Source of the DNA: Pseudomonadota bacterium
Lineage (GTDB): Bacteria; Pseudomonadota; Alphaproteobacteria; Rhizobiales; Devosiaceae
Reading direction: 5' to 3'
Length of the DNA: 20,055 nt
Assembly (NCBI GenBank): GCA_023430705.1
Contig: JAEYZJ010000138.1
Location: 1 to 20,055, forward strand
This document shows positions 8,954 to 15,390 of this stretch, in pieces. The translations under genes were made by a program, and so were the position numbers. The first letter of the stretch is position 1. The number at the start of each line of letters is the position of its first letter. Under the pieces are notes generated by a model. That model had not been told where the DNA came from. It searched no databases and saw only the letters and a program-made list of their open reading frames with translations.

Positions 8954-9784
8954 TCAGTCCGCGCTGCCCACCTCTGCCGTCGAGAAGTGGATGAACGGGA
9001 AGACCTCGGGAACGTGCGAGTCCCACACCCCGTGCGCGCTCCACGCCCAGCCGCCCGGATCATCCGCCGGCGGCGCGCCGCGATAGGTGTTGAAGCGCGA
9101 GAAGTCCATGCGCCAGGTGTCGCCGTCGCGCGGCGGCAGCGGCCGGCCGTCGGCCTGCGCCAGCAGTTGCAGCCCGCTCCACGGCACCGCGATCTCCACC
9201 GTCCAGCCGCGGTCGCGGTCGGAATTGTCGTTGATGGTGCCGTCCACATGCACCGCCGTCTTCAGGCCCGGCAGGTCCCAGCCGAAAAAGCCGAGCCGTG
9301 GGCCGCGCGGGTGCGTCTCAAAGCCCACCCCGTTCCACGGCCGGTATCCCTCGGCAGCGCGCGACAGCTCGGGCAGCCGCGCGTAGCCCGCGCGCTCGTA
9401 GGCATCCTCGAACACGAACAGCGCCTCGTAGATCGTGCCGAGCGCGTTGATCTCGAGCTCGTAATAGGCGTCCTCGCCGGCGATGAAGAGCTCGACGTCG
9501 TTCTCGCTCCAGATCAGCGCGTCGCGTTCGGTGAGCTTGGCCTCGACGAACGGCTCCTCCACCCAGAACCCGACATAGAGATACTGCTCGTCCCACAGCA
9601 CCGCCGCGCGCGTGTCATGGACCGTCGGGCGCCCGCCGACCAGGTCGACGAAGCGGGGCGACCGGCGCGCCTTCTGCCAGGCCGGCTTGTCGAGCCGGCC
9701 GTCGATGCTCAACGGCTCGCTGACACGGAACGCCGTATAGTGCGCGATGCGCTCCTCGGGCCAGGGGAAGGGCCAGTTGCTCAT
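8954..9784 (-). CDS. CBM9-like (DOMON-type) carbohydrate-binding protein
   Basis: A 276-residue protein that looks like a stand-alone family 9 carbohydrate-binding module of the DOMON-like type. Near the N-terminus it has LSIDGRLDKPAWQKA, the standard entry of this fold, then TRAAVLWDEQYLYVGFWVEE, NDVELFIAGEDAYYELEINA, WTVEIAVPWSGL and GDTWRMDFSRFN, and it ends with HVPEVFPFIHFSTAEVG. These blocks correspond to the beta-sandwich of the 'carbohydrate-binding family 9-like' group. No catalytic domain and no signal peptide is visible (it starts MSNWPFPWPEER), so as read it is cytoplasmic, which is odd for a polysaccharide-binding module. Ligand unknown. It starts 24 bases after the stop of the coiled-coil gene and precedes the sugar dehydrogenase, so all three are probably on one transcript. 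Confidence 0.82.
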   Translation of the reverse strand: MSNWPFPWPEERIAHYTAFRVSEPLSIDGRLDKPAWQKARRSPRFVDLVGGRPTVHDTRAAVLWDEQYLYVGFWVEEPFVEAKLTERDALIWSENDVELFIAGEDAYYELEINALGTIYEALFVFEDAYERAGYARLPELSRAAEGYRPWNGVGFETHPRGPRLGFFGWDLPGLKTAVHVDGTINDNSDRDRGWTVEIAVPWSGLQLLAQADGRPLPPRDGDTWRMDFSRFNTYRGAPPADDPGGWAWSAHGVWDSHVPEVFPFIHFSTAEVGSAD

Positions 9785-9808
9785 GGAAAATCCGTCGCTG
9801 TTGCCTGT

Positions 9809-11341
9809 CTAGAATCCGCCGCCGGTCTTGAAGCCGCCGCTGCTGCGGTTGCCGCTCGAGCCGGTGCGCGGGCGCGAGAAACCGCCGCCCGAACTGCCGC
9901 CGCCGAAGCCGCCTCCGGTGGGAAGCCGGCCCCAGGCGCCACCCAGGCTGCCCATGTTGCCCCGCGGCCGTCCTCCGCCTCCGAAGCTCGAATCCGGCCA
10001 GTTGAAGCCGCCCGTGCTTTTCCCCCAGGGGTTGTCCTGCTGCCGGGCGTTGCCGCCGCCCTGCCAGTTCTGGCTGCGCTTCCACTGCCCCCAGTAGTCG
10101 GCCGCCGTGATGCCGCCGCGCAGGAAGTCGTTCAGCACGTCGCCCACGAGCTGGTCCTCGCCGAAGCTGGAGCGCGGGTTGTCGAAGCCCTGTTTCTTGA
10201 ACTCGTACTGGATATCCTCGAGTTCGCGCCGCCGGGCCGCCAGCGTCTTCAGCCGTGACCGCTGGTCGCGGCTCTCGGCGTCTTCCTCGAGCGCCCGCTG
10301 CCGGGTCTCGTCGATCTGCTTGACGATGGTGTCGTCCTGCGCCGTCTGGGTCTGCCGCGCATCCGCGAGCAGCGTCTGGATATCCTCGCGTCCCAGCGTC
10401 TCGGCAAGGCCGCTCACCGCGCTGGCAAAGGCCGGGTCGCTCCCCTGCGCCAGTTCGCGCTGCTCGCGGGCGCGCTCGTCGCGCCGGTCCTCGAGCGCCA
10501 CCATTTCCTCGTCGATCGCGGCGATCCGCGCCTGCGCCTTCTCGAGTGCCTCGCGCGTCGCCGTACCGCCGGCCGCGTCGACCGCGGCCTTTTCCAGCCG
10601 CTCGACTTCTTCGTCCGCCGCGATGGCGATCTGCTGCTGCCGCTCCGCATGCTCGCGCAGCCGCATCGGAATCTCGTTGAGCATGGCGAAGTTGACGCGC
10701 GCGTCGGTGAACCCGACCATGCGCGCGATCAGCCCGTCGATATACTGGATCAGGTTGTTCTCGCGGTAGTTGCGGGTGCCGTAGCCCCGCTCCCACAGGT
10801 ACATGAACAGCGGATCGTCGCGGTAGGGCCGGCCCTTTTCCTCGCGGTCCTGTTCCGCCTGCTCGGTCTTGCGCAGGCTCTGCTCGGCCACCTCGTGGAG
10901 GTTGTCCGCCGCCCTGCGCTTTTCGGCATAGGCCGGGTCCTTCACTGCCTCCACCGCAACCCTGTCGGCCAGCGCCTTGAGCTCGGTCTGCGCCTTCGTC
11001 GCGGCCGCCAGCGTTTCCTCCCGCTCCTTGGCCAGCGCCGCGATCTGCCGGTCGAGTTCCTTGAGCCCGTTCTCGGCCGAGTTCAGGTCGGCGCTGTGCT
11101 TGCTCAGCATCTCGCGCGCCCGCGCTTCGGCCTGGCTCAGCCGCCCGGTCAGTTCGACCTGCGTCGCCGGATCGAGCCGCACCTGCGCCAGCTGCCGCAG
11201 CAGTTCGCTCTCGGTCTCGCGGAACTTGGTGACAAGTTCGGCCGAGCGGGCCAGCCGCTTGGCGATCTCGTCCTCCTCGCGCCGGATGTCGCGCAGCGCC
11301 TCGTCGAGCGAGCGCAGGGCCTCGGGACCTGAGAGGGTCAT
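9809..11341 (-). CDS. Coiled-coil protein with Gly/Phe-rich C-terminal tail, unknown function
   Basis: A 510-residue cytoplasmic protein without signal peptide or membrane span. I do not recognise a named family. Residues 10-170 are almost entirely charged heptad-like helix (for example LDRQIAALAKEREETLAAAT). A compact, less repetitive block at about 171-225 (RPYRDDPLFMYLWERGYGT and on to LIARMVGFTDARVNFAM) looks like the conserved core. Coiled coil resumes at about 225-385. After a short globular piece (FGEDQLVGDVLNDFLRGG, 393-410) the chain ends in a low-complexity tail from about 426, rich in Gly, Ser, Arg and aromatic residues. It has GGF or GGGF units at 444-446, 477-479, 486-488, 502-504 and 507-510. 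The ATG lies four bases after the DUF6384-type gene's stop, with GGTGA ahead of it, so translation is coupled. Possible scaffold or membrane-associated polymer; function unknown. Confidence 0.85.
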   Translation of the reverse strand: MTLSGPEALRSLDEALRDIRREEDEIAKRLARSAELVTKFRETESELLRQLAQVRLDPATQVELTGRLSQAEARAREMLSKHSADLNSAENGLKELDRQIAALAKEREETLAAATKAQTELKALADRVAVEAVKDPAYAEKRRAADNLHEVAEQSLRKTEQAEQDREEKGRPYRDDPLFMYLWERGYGTRNYRENNLIQYIDGLIARMVGFTDARVNFAMLNEIPMRLREHAERQQQIAIAADEEVERLEKAAVDAAGGTATREALEKAQARIAAIDEEMVALEDRRDERAREQRELAQGSDPAFASAVSGLAETLGREDIQTLLADARQTQTAQDDTIVKQIDETRQRALEEDAESRDQRSRLKTLAARRRELEDIQYEFKKQGFDNPRSSFGEDQLVGDVLNDFLRGGITAADYWGQWKRSQNWQGGGNARQQDNPWGKSTGGFNWPDSSFGGGGRPRGNMGSLGGAWGRLPTGGGFGGGSSGGGFSRPRTGSSGNRSSGGFKTGGGF

Positions 11342-11345
11342 GCCG

Positions 11346-12284
11346 TCACCACCGCGTCACCGCCCCGTTCATCACGCCCATCAGGTAGTCGACGTCGAGG
11401 AAGCCGTATTCCTTCACGCCCAGCACGTTGCGCTGCAGGATGCCGTCGTCCTTCTTGTCGGCTTCCACCGCGCGATAGGTGCTCTCGGGCACGCGCACGC
11501 CCCAGATGTCGACATTCTCGGTATTGCCGTTTTCCTCGTTGGTGATCGGCAGCGTCAGGGGCTTGCCGTCGGCGCCGATGGCTTCCACCACGACGTAGTA
11601 GTTGGTGGCGGCGGTGTTCACCTCTGGGAAGGTCCAGAACCCGGTCTTCTGGCCTGCGCGGTTGACGATCCTGAGCTGGTAGTCCTGCCGGATCCGGTCG
11701 CGCAGCGCGGTGAGCTGGGCGATCGCCTGTTCGGCGCCGGCGCGGTCGCCTTCGCGCGCCGCGATCTGGCCGCGCGTGCGCAGCGCCTCGGCCTGCGTCG
11801 CCGCCTGCTGCACCTTGGTCTCCTCGAAGATCGTCTGGTACAGCGCATCCATCTGCGCCGGCAGTTTCTCGCTGAGCTCGATCCGGGCGCCGTCGATCTG
11901 CGCCTGTTCGAACGGCTTGTAGGCGAAGAAATAGCCGCCCAGGCCCACGATCAGCAGCAGCAGCAGGCCCAGCACCGCCGGTCCCCACTTCCGGCGCCGC
12001 ACGTAGAGCTTGGCGAGGCTCACGCCGAAGCCGGGCTTGGGCGGGGTGTAGACGAACCGGCTCTCGTCGAGCGCCTTCACGCCCTCCATCAGCACCGCAT
12101 CGCTCACTTCGATGCCCTGCTGGTGGTAGATCTCGCGCAGCCGTTCGATGAGCTGCTTCTCGCGTGCCTCGCCGGCAAGCTCGCGCTGGACCAGGTCCTG
12201 CCGGTGACGGAGCGTGTCCACCACGTCCATCGCCAGCATCACCTCGTCGAGCGGGGCCTTCTCGGTCGCCGTCGTCGTGCTCAT
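11346..12284 (-). CDS. DUF6384-type single-pass membrane protein
   Basis: A 312-residue protein with an N-terminal helical cytoplasmic domain, LDEVMLAMDVVDTLRHRQDL (12-31) to about residue 100. A positive cluster VRRRKWG leads into one transmembrane helix at about 101-121 (VLGLLLLLIVGLGGYFF). An approximately 190-residue periplasmic part follows: first helical and Gln/Ala-rich, then a beta-rich end with FWTFPEVNTAATNYYVVVEA and GFLDVDYLMGVM. From memory the N-terminal pattern is that of the uncharacterised family DUF6384; I could not check this. Orientation follows the positive-inside rule. The start at 12284 (MSTTTATEK) is preferred because longer readings overlap the TelA-like gene, although its ribosome binding site is weak. 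It sits 31 bases after the TelA-like gene and four before the coiled-coil gene. It may be the membrane anchor of a complex formed by the three. Confidence 0.82.
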   Translation of the reverse strand: MSTTTATEKAPLDEVMLAMDVVDTLRHRQDLVQRELAGEAREKQLIERLREIYHQQGIEVSDAVLMEGVKALDESRFVYTPPKPGFGVSLAKLYVRRRKWGPAVLGLLLLLIVGLGGYFFAYKPFEQAQIDGARIELSEKLPAQMDALYQTIFEETKVQQAATQAEALRTRGQIAAREGDRAGAEQAIAQLTALRDRIRQDYQLRIVNRAGQKTGFWTFPEVNTAATNYYVVVEAIGADGKPLTLPITNEENGNTENVDIWGVRVPESTYRAVEADKKDDGILQRNVLGVKEYGFLDVDYLMGVMNGAVTRW

Positions 12285-12315
12285 GGTCGAGCCAGTCTGC
12301 GCTCCGCCTCGGATC

Positions 12316-13500
12316 TCAAGCCTTGCTCTCGAGCAGCAGCACGTTGCCCTCGGCGGCAAGCTCCGCCAGGCGCCGCTTGCCGTCTTCCACCGCGTCCCGG
12401 ATCTCCGCCGAGTTCCTGGTCGCCTGTTCGCGCATCTCGTTGATCATGACGCGCGACTTCTCCTGGAACGTCACCACGGAGTCCACCAGCTTCTTCACGG
12501 CGTCGGCGCGGATCGTGGGGCCGTAGCCGGCCTTGATCGCCGCCTCGCCGACCTGGTCGCCGATTTCGCTCAGCGTCTCGAGGCTCTTGGACATGCCTTC
12601 CTTCATCGCGTTCAGCGTCTCGGTCGATTCATGCAGGCCGAACAGGCCCGTGAACGAGGCCGACAGCGCCGTGAACACCGTCTCGTTGGTGGAAAAGAAG
12701 CTGATCGCCTGCTGGTACACGCGCTCCTTGGCCTGCGTCGTCTGCATCAGCCGGGCCATCACCACCTCGGAGGTGGAATAGCTGATGGTCAGGTTGTCCG
12801 ACAGGTCCTTGGCGATCTGGTAGCGGCGTTCCTCGTTCTGCAGGTCGCGCAGCTTCTCGTCGCGCTCCATCTCGAGCTTGGCCCGGTCCGCCGGGGTGCC
12901 GTTCGCGAACCCCGCCACCGCGTCGCTGGCGCTCTTGAGGCTGGCCTTCTTGTCGTCGAGCTTGCTGGTCGCCACCTCGAGCAGCTCGAGCGCCATGACC
13001 TCGGCCTGCTTCAGCGCGCCGCGGAAGTCGCGATAGGCCTCGAGGATCCGGTGCTCGCGGTCGACCTGGTTCTTGGTCTCCTTGCTGACGTCCAGATAGG
13101 TGTCGCGGATCTTCTCGAAGCGCGTCGCGATGTCGCCGCGGCTCACCTTCATCCACACGTTCGAGACGCGCTCCATCAGGTCGATCTTGCCGTCGTCGAG
13201 CTGGTCCACCAGCCCCTTGGCGTCGTCGCGGATCGAGTTGAAGGAGTTGGTGATGTCGTTGTAGCGCTCGCCGATGTTCATGGCGGCCACCTGGCTGCGC
13301 ACCACCTCGTTGAAGGCGCTCGCCTGGGTCAGCGTCCTGCCGATCAGGATCACCTTGGTTTCGTCGAGGTCGGTGATCTCGTTGAGCAGCCCGGTGATCG
13401 GCTGCTCCTGTGGCTGCTCGGGCCAGATGCCGAGGTCCTTGATGGCCCCCACTGCCTTGTCGAGATACTGCAGGGGCTTCTCCATCACTTCAGTGGCCAT
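12316..13500 (-). CDS. TelA-like (toxic-anion-resistance-like) helical protein
   Basis: A 394-residue soluble, almost all-helical protein. Its layout resembles TelA/KlaA-type proteins: a short disordered N-terminus, DLDETKVILIGRTLTQASAF (44-63), VVRSQVAAMNIGERYNDI (66-83), a long charged coiled coil (about 120-230), then YSTSEVVMARLMQTTQAKER (241-260). It ends with a helical hairpin from AVKKLVDSVVTFQEKSR (334-350) to DAVEDGKRRLAELA (369-382). Such proteins are often annotated as 'toxic anion resistance' or 'cell surface protein', but direct evidence for tellurite resistance is thin and no ter genes are here. No signal peptide or membrane span. The ATG at 13500 has AGGGA about ten bases upstream; ATG 13539 would add 13 residues. 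It is the first gene of a minus-strand run of five. Similarity to TelA is judged by pattern only. Confidence 0.7.
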   Translation of the reverse strand: MATEVMEKPLQYLDKAVGAIKDLGIWPEQPQEQPITGLLNEITDLDETKVILIGRTLTQASAFNEVVRSQVAAMNIGERYNDITNSFNSIRDDAKGLVDQLDDGKIDLMERVSNVWMKVSRGDIATRFEKIRDTYLDVSKETKNQVDREHRILEAYRDFRGALKQAEVMALELLEVATSKLDDKKASLKSASDAVAGFANGTPADRAKLEMERDEKLRDLQNEERRYQIAKDLSDNLTISYSTSEVVMARLMQTTQAKERVYQQAISFFSTNETVFTALSASFTGLFGLHESTETLNAMKEGMSKSLETLSEIGDQVGEAAIKAGYGPTIRADAVKKLVDSVVTFQEKSRVMINEMREQATRNSAEIRDAVEDGKRRLAELAAEGNVLLLESKA

Positions 13501-13556
13501 TTGGACGCGTTCCCTCTGTTGGTCACCTTGGGGCGGCATGATTCCCGTTACCCGAT

Positions 13557-13579
13557 GCGCACGCTACGACTGCGTGCGC
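13557..13579. repeat. Perfect inverted repeat upstream of the TelA-like operon
   Basis: GCGCACGC (13557-13564) and GCGTGCGC (13572-13579) are perfect 8-bp inverted arms around a 7-base loop (TACGACT). The element lies 57 bases ahead of the TelA-like ATG (13500), next to the AT-richest stretch of the gap (about 13590-13630). It could be an operator or a leader hairpin. Confidence 0.5.
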
Positions 13580-13640
13580 CGATGACGCCTATTTTGCGGC
13601 ATATGGTGCTAAAAAGCCTCAGGAAAAAGACCGCAGGCGG
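13580..13640. promoter_or_regulatory. AT-rich divergent promoter region (boxes not assignable)
   Basis: The 238-base gap between the divergent TelA-like (-) and CoxG-like (+) genes holds an AT-rich core, with CTATTTTGCGGCATATGG and a CTAAAAAGC stretch. It stands out against the GC-rich background and is where promoters for both directions would be expected. No pair of hexamers with good spacing is clear on either strand. Confidence 0.35.
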
Positions 13641-13738
13641 AAGTTTGCGCGCGCCGTTGCAGGCCTGCCGCGGTTGCCCTCCGGCGGCGGCGGCACTAGC
13701 TATGCCCGACGACCGGTTGAGCGAAGGGATTCCGCGCG

Positions 13739-14203
13739 ATGCAGTTTGGTGGCAACTATCTCGTCGCGGCTCCCCGCGAGGCCGTCTGGCGGGCGCTCAA
13801 CGACACCAATGTTCTGAAGGGCACCATTCCGGGCTGCCGCCGCATCGACTGGACCGGTGACGCAACGCTCGAACTCGAGATCCAGGTCAACCTGGGCCTG
13901 GTGCAGCCGGTCTTCTCGGGCGACCTCGAGCTGCGCGACGTCGTCCCCGCCGAGCGCTACACGCTCGCCGGCCGGGGCCGCGGCGGGCTGCTCGGCAAGG
14001 CCGAGGCCGCCGCCGAGATCGTCCTTGCCGACGCGGGCGCCGATACCCGGCTGACCTTCATCGCCGATGGCGGCGCCGACGGCGGCATCATGAAGCTGGG
14101 CAAGACCCTCATCGGCAACTCCGCGCAGAAGGTCATCGACGGCTTCTTCGAGCGCTTCGGCGAGGCCATGGGCGGGGTCACGGTGACGCCGCTGCCGAAG
14201 TAG
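13739..14203 (+). CDS. CoxG/SRPBCC family protein (carbon monoxide dehydrogenase subunit G-like)
   Basis: A 154-residue cytoplasmic protein of the SRPBCC (START-like) lipid-pocket fold. The opening (MQFGGNYLVAAPREAVWRAL, then VLKGTIPGCRRIDW) is the hallmark of the CoxG family: membrane-binding accessory proteins first seen beside molybdenum CO dehydrogenases and also next to other xanthine-oxidase-type enzymes. The usual middle and C-terminal signatures follow: GLVQPVFSGDLEL, GRGGLLGKAEAAAEIVL and GKTLIGNSAQKVIDGFFERF. No coxMSL or other molybdenum hydroxylase gene is nearby, and the C-terminal hydrophobic extension of some CoxG proteins is missing. A job in CO oxidation therefore cannot be claimed. 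The ATG at 13739 has AAGGGA about nine bases upstream. It is transcribed alone, divergently from the TelA-like operon and 180 bases ahead of the importer operon. Confidence 0.88.
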   Translation: MQFGGNYLVAAPREAVWRALNDTNVLKGTIPGCRRIDWTGDATLELEIQVNLGLVQPVFSGDLELRDVVPAERYTLAGRGRGGLLGKAEAAAEIVLADAGADTRLTFIADGGADGGIMKLGKTLIGNSAQKVIDGFFERFGEAMGGVTVTPLPK

Positions 14204-14272
14204 CCGCTGCCCTCCATCGCCCGTCCGTCCGGCGGCCGATTCCGCGGTGGAATTTTCCCACTTGGTCAAAAA

Positions 14273-14310
14273 TTTGCGCGCTCCCCTCTTGCTCTGGCCA
14301 GGTTTGCGCG
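14273..14310. repeat. Two TTTGCGCG direct repeats upstream of the nucleoside importer
   Basis: TTTGCGCG occurs at 14273-14280 and again at 14303-14310, exactly 30 bases apart (about three helical turns). The second copy lies in the spacer of the possible promoter at 14289-14318. This arrangement fits a regulator binding two sites on the same DNA face. Just upstream, 14247-14261 (GTGGAATTTTCCCAC) is a near-palindrome. The regulator is unknown. Confidence 0.45.
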
Positions 14311-14318
14311 ATTGTATT
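14289..14318 (+). promoter_or_regulatory. Possible promoter of the nucleoside importer operon
   Basis: TTGCTC (14289-14294), an 18-base spacer and TGTATT (14313-14318, four of six matches to the -10 consensus) form the best sigma70-like pair in this 180-base gap. It sits 66 bases ahead of the binding-protein ATG, where a promoter is needed because the operon starts here. Confidence 0.35.
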
Positions 14319-14383
14319 CCGGCTAACGCGCTGGTCGTAGGGGCGGCACGAGCCGCTTTCGGCGCGACACAGGGGAGTGATCC

Positions 14384-15382
14384 ATGACATTTTTTTCCAA
14401 GCACCTGGGCGCCTTCGCCGCCGGTGTGGCTGCCTCGGTGCTGCTCGTCGGCGCCGCCCTCGCCGATCCCGCGGTCATCTACGACCTGGGCGGCAAGTTC
14501 GACAAGTCGTTCAACGAAGCTGCCTACAACGGTGCCGAGACCTGGAAGAAGGCCACCGGCGGCAGCTACATTGACCTCGAACTGCAGAATGATGCCCAGC
14601 GCGAGCAGGCTCTCCGCCGCTTCGCCTCGCAGGGTGCCAACCCCATCGTGGTGGCCGGTTTCTCGTGGGGCACCTCGCTGGCCACTGTCGCCCCCGAGTT
14701 CCCCGACACCAACTTCGTGGTGATCGACGCCGTCGTCGATGCCCCGAACGTGCGGTCGATCATCTTCGACGAGCACACCGGCTCGTTCCTCGTCGGCGTC
14801 ATCGCGGCGCTCAAGTCGCAGACCGGCACCATCGGCTTCGTGGGCGGCATGGACGTGCCGATCATTCACAAGTTCTACTGCGGCTACGCCCAGGGCGCCA
14901 AGGCTGCGAACCCGAACATCAAGCTCATCGAGAACTACACCGGCACCACCCCGGCCGCCTGGAACGACCCGGTCACCGCCGGCGAGCTCACCAAGGCGCA
15001 GTTCGACGCTGGCGCTGACGTGGTCTTCGCCGCGGCCGGCGGTTCCGGCATCGGCGTGCTGCAGGCCGCCGCCGACGCGGGCAAGTTCTCGATCGGCGTC
15101 GACAGCAACCAGAACTACCTGCACCCCGGTTCGGTGCTGACCTCGATGCTCAAGCGCGTCGACGTCGCCGTCGAGAACTCGTTCGATGTCGCCAACTTCG
15201 AGCCCGGCCTCGCGGTCATGGGCCTCAAGGAGAACGGCGTCGGCTACGCTCTCGACGACAACAACGCCGCGCTGATCACCGACGACATCAAGGCGAAGGT
15301 CGACGAGTTCTCGGCCCAGATCCAGTCGGGCGCGATCACCGTCCACGACTACACCACCGACAACACCTGCCCGGGCGTCTGA
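14384..15382 (+). CDS. BMP-family ABC transporter substrate-binding protein (probable nucleoside)
   Basis: Periplasmic binding protein that delivers a ligand, probably a nucleoside, to the ABC importer encoded next. The 332-residue chain has a signal peptide (hydrophobic AAGVAASVLLVGAALA, cleavage after Ala27) and no lipobox Cys. It is therefore soluble periplasmic, unlike the lipoprotein PnrA/BmpA of spirochaetes and Gram-positives. The BMP/PnrA family motif YDLGGKFDKSFN (33-44) opens the ligand site; GFVGGMDVP (151-159) and FDAGADVVFAAAGGSG are also typical. BMP relatives can bind purine nucleosides or, in spirochaetes, riboflavin. The cdd and deoC genes downstream argue for nucleosides. 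The ATG has GGGGAG at 14373-14378. Codons 3-4 lie in a run of seven Ts. The ATPase gene starts eight bases after the stop. Confidence 0.92.
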   Translation: MTFFSKHLGAFAAGVAASVLLVGAALADPAVIYDLGGKFDKSFNEAAYNGAETWKKATGGSYIDLELQNDAQREQALRRFASQGANPIVVAGFSWGTSLATVAPEFPDTNFVVIDAVVDAPNVRSIIFDEHTGSFLVGVIAALKSQTGTIGFVGGMDVPIIHKFYCGYAQGAKAANPNIKLIENYTGTTPAAWNDPVTAGELTKAQFDAGADVVFAAAGGSGIGVLQAAADAGKFSIGVDSNQNYLHPGSVLTSMLKRVDVAVENSFDVANFEPGLAVMGLKENGVGYALDDNNAALITDDIKAKVDEFSAQIQSGAITVHDYTTDNTCPGV

Positions 15383-15390
15383 GAGACTTC

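Noticed and set aside
7743..9086. 447-codon plus-strand open frame opposite the sugar dehydrogenase
   Set aside because: Antisense shadow: the opposite strand encodes a full-length secreted dehydrogenase with many family motifs.
12214..13860. 548-codon plus-strand open frame opposite the TelA-like gene
   Set aside because: It runs antisense to the TelA-like gene and into the CoxG-like gene in another frame; its composition is that of a shadow frame.
14390..14396. Run of seven Ts just inside the binding-protein gene as a phase-variation tract
   Set aside because: Seven bases is short for slippage control and the frame is intact; probably chance (Phe-Phe-Ser codons).
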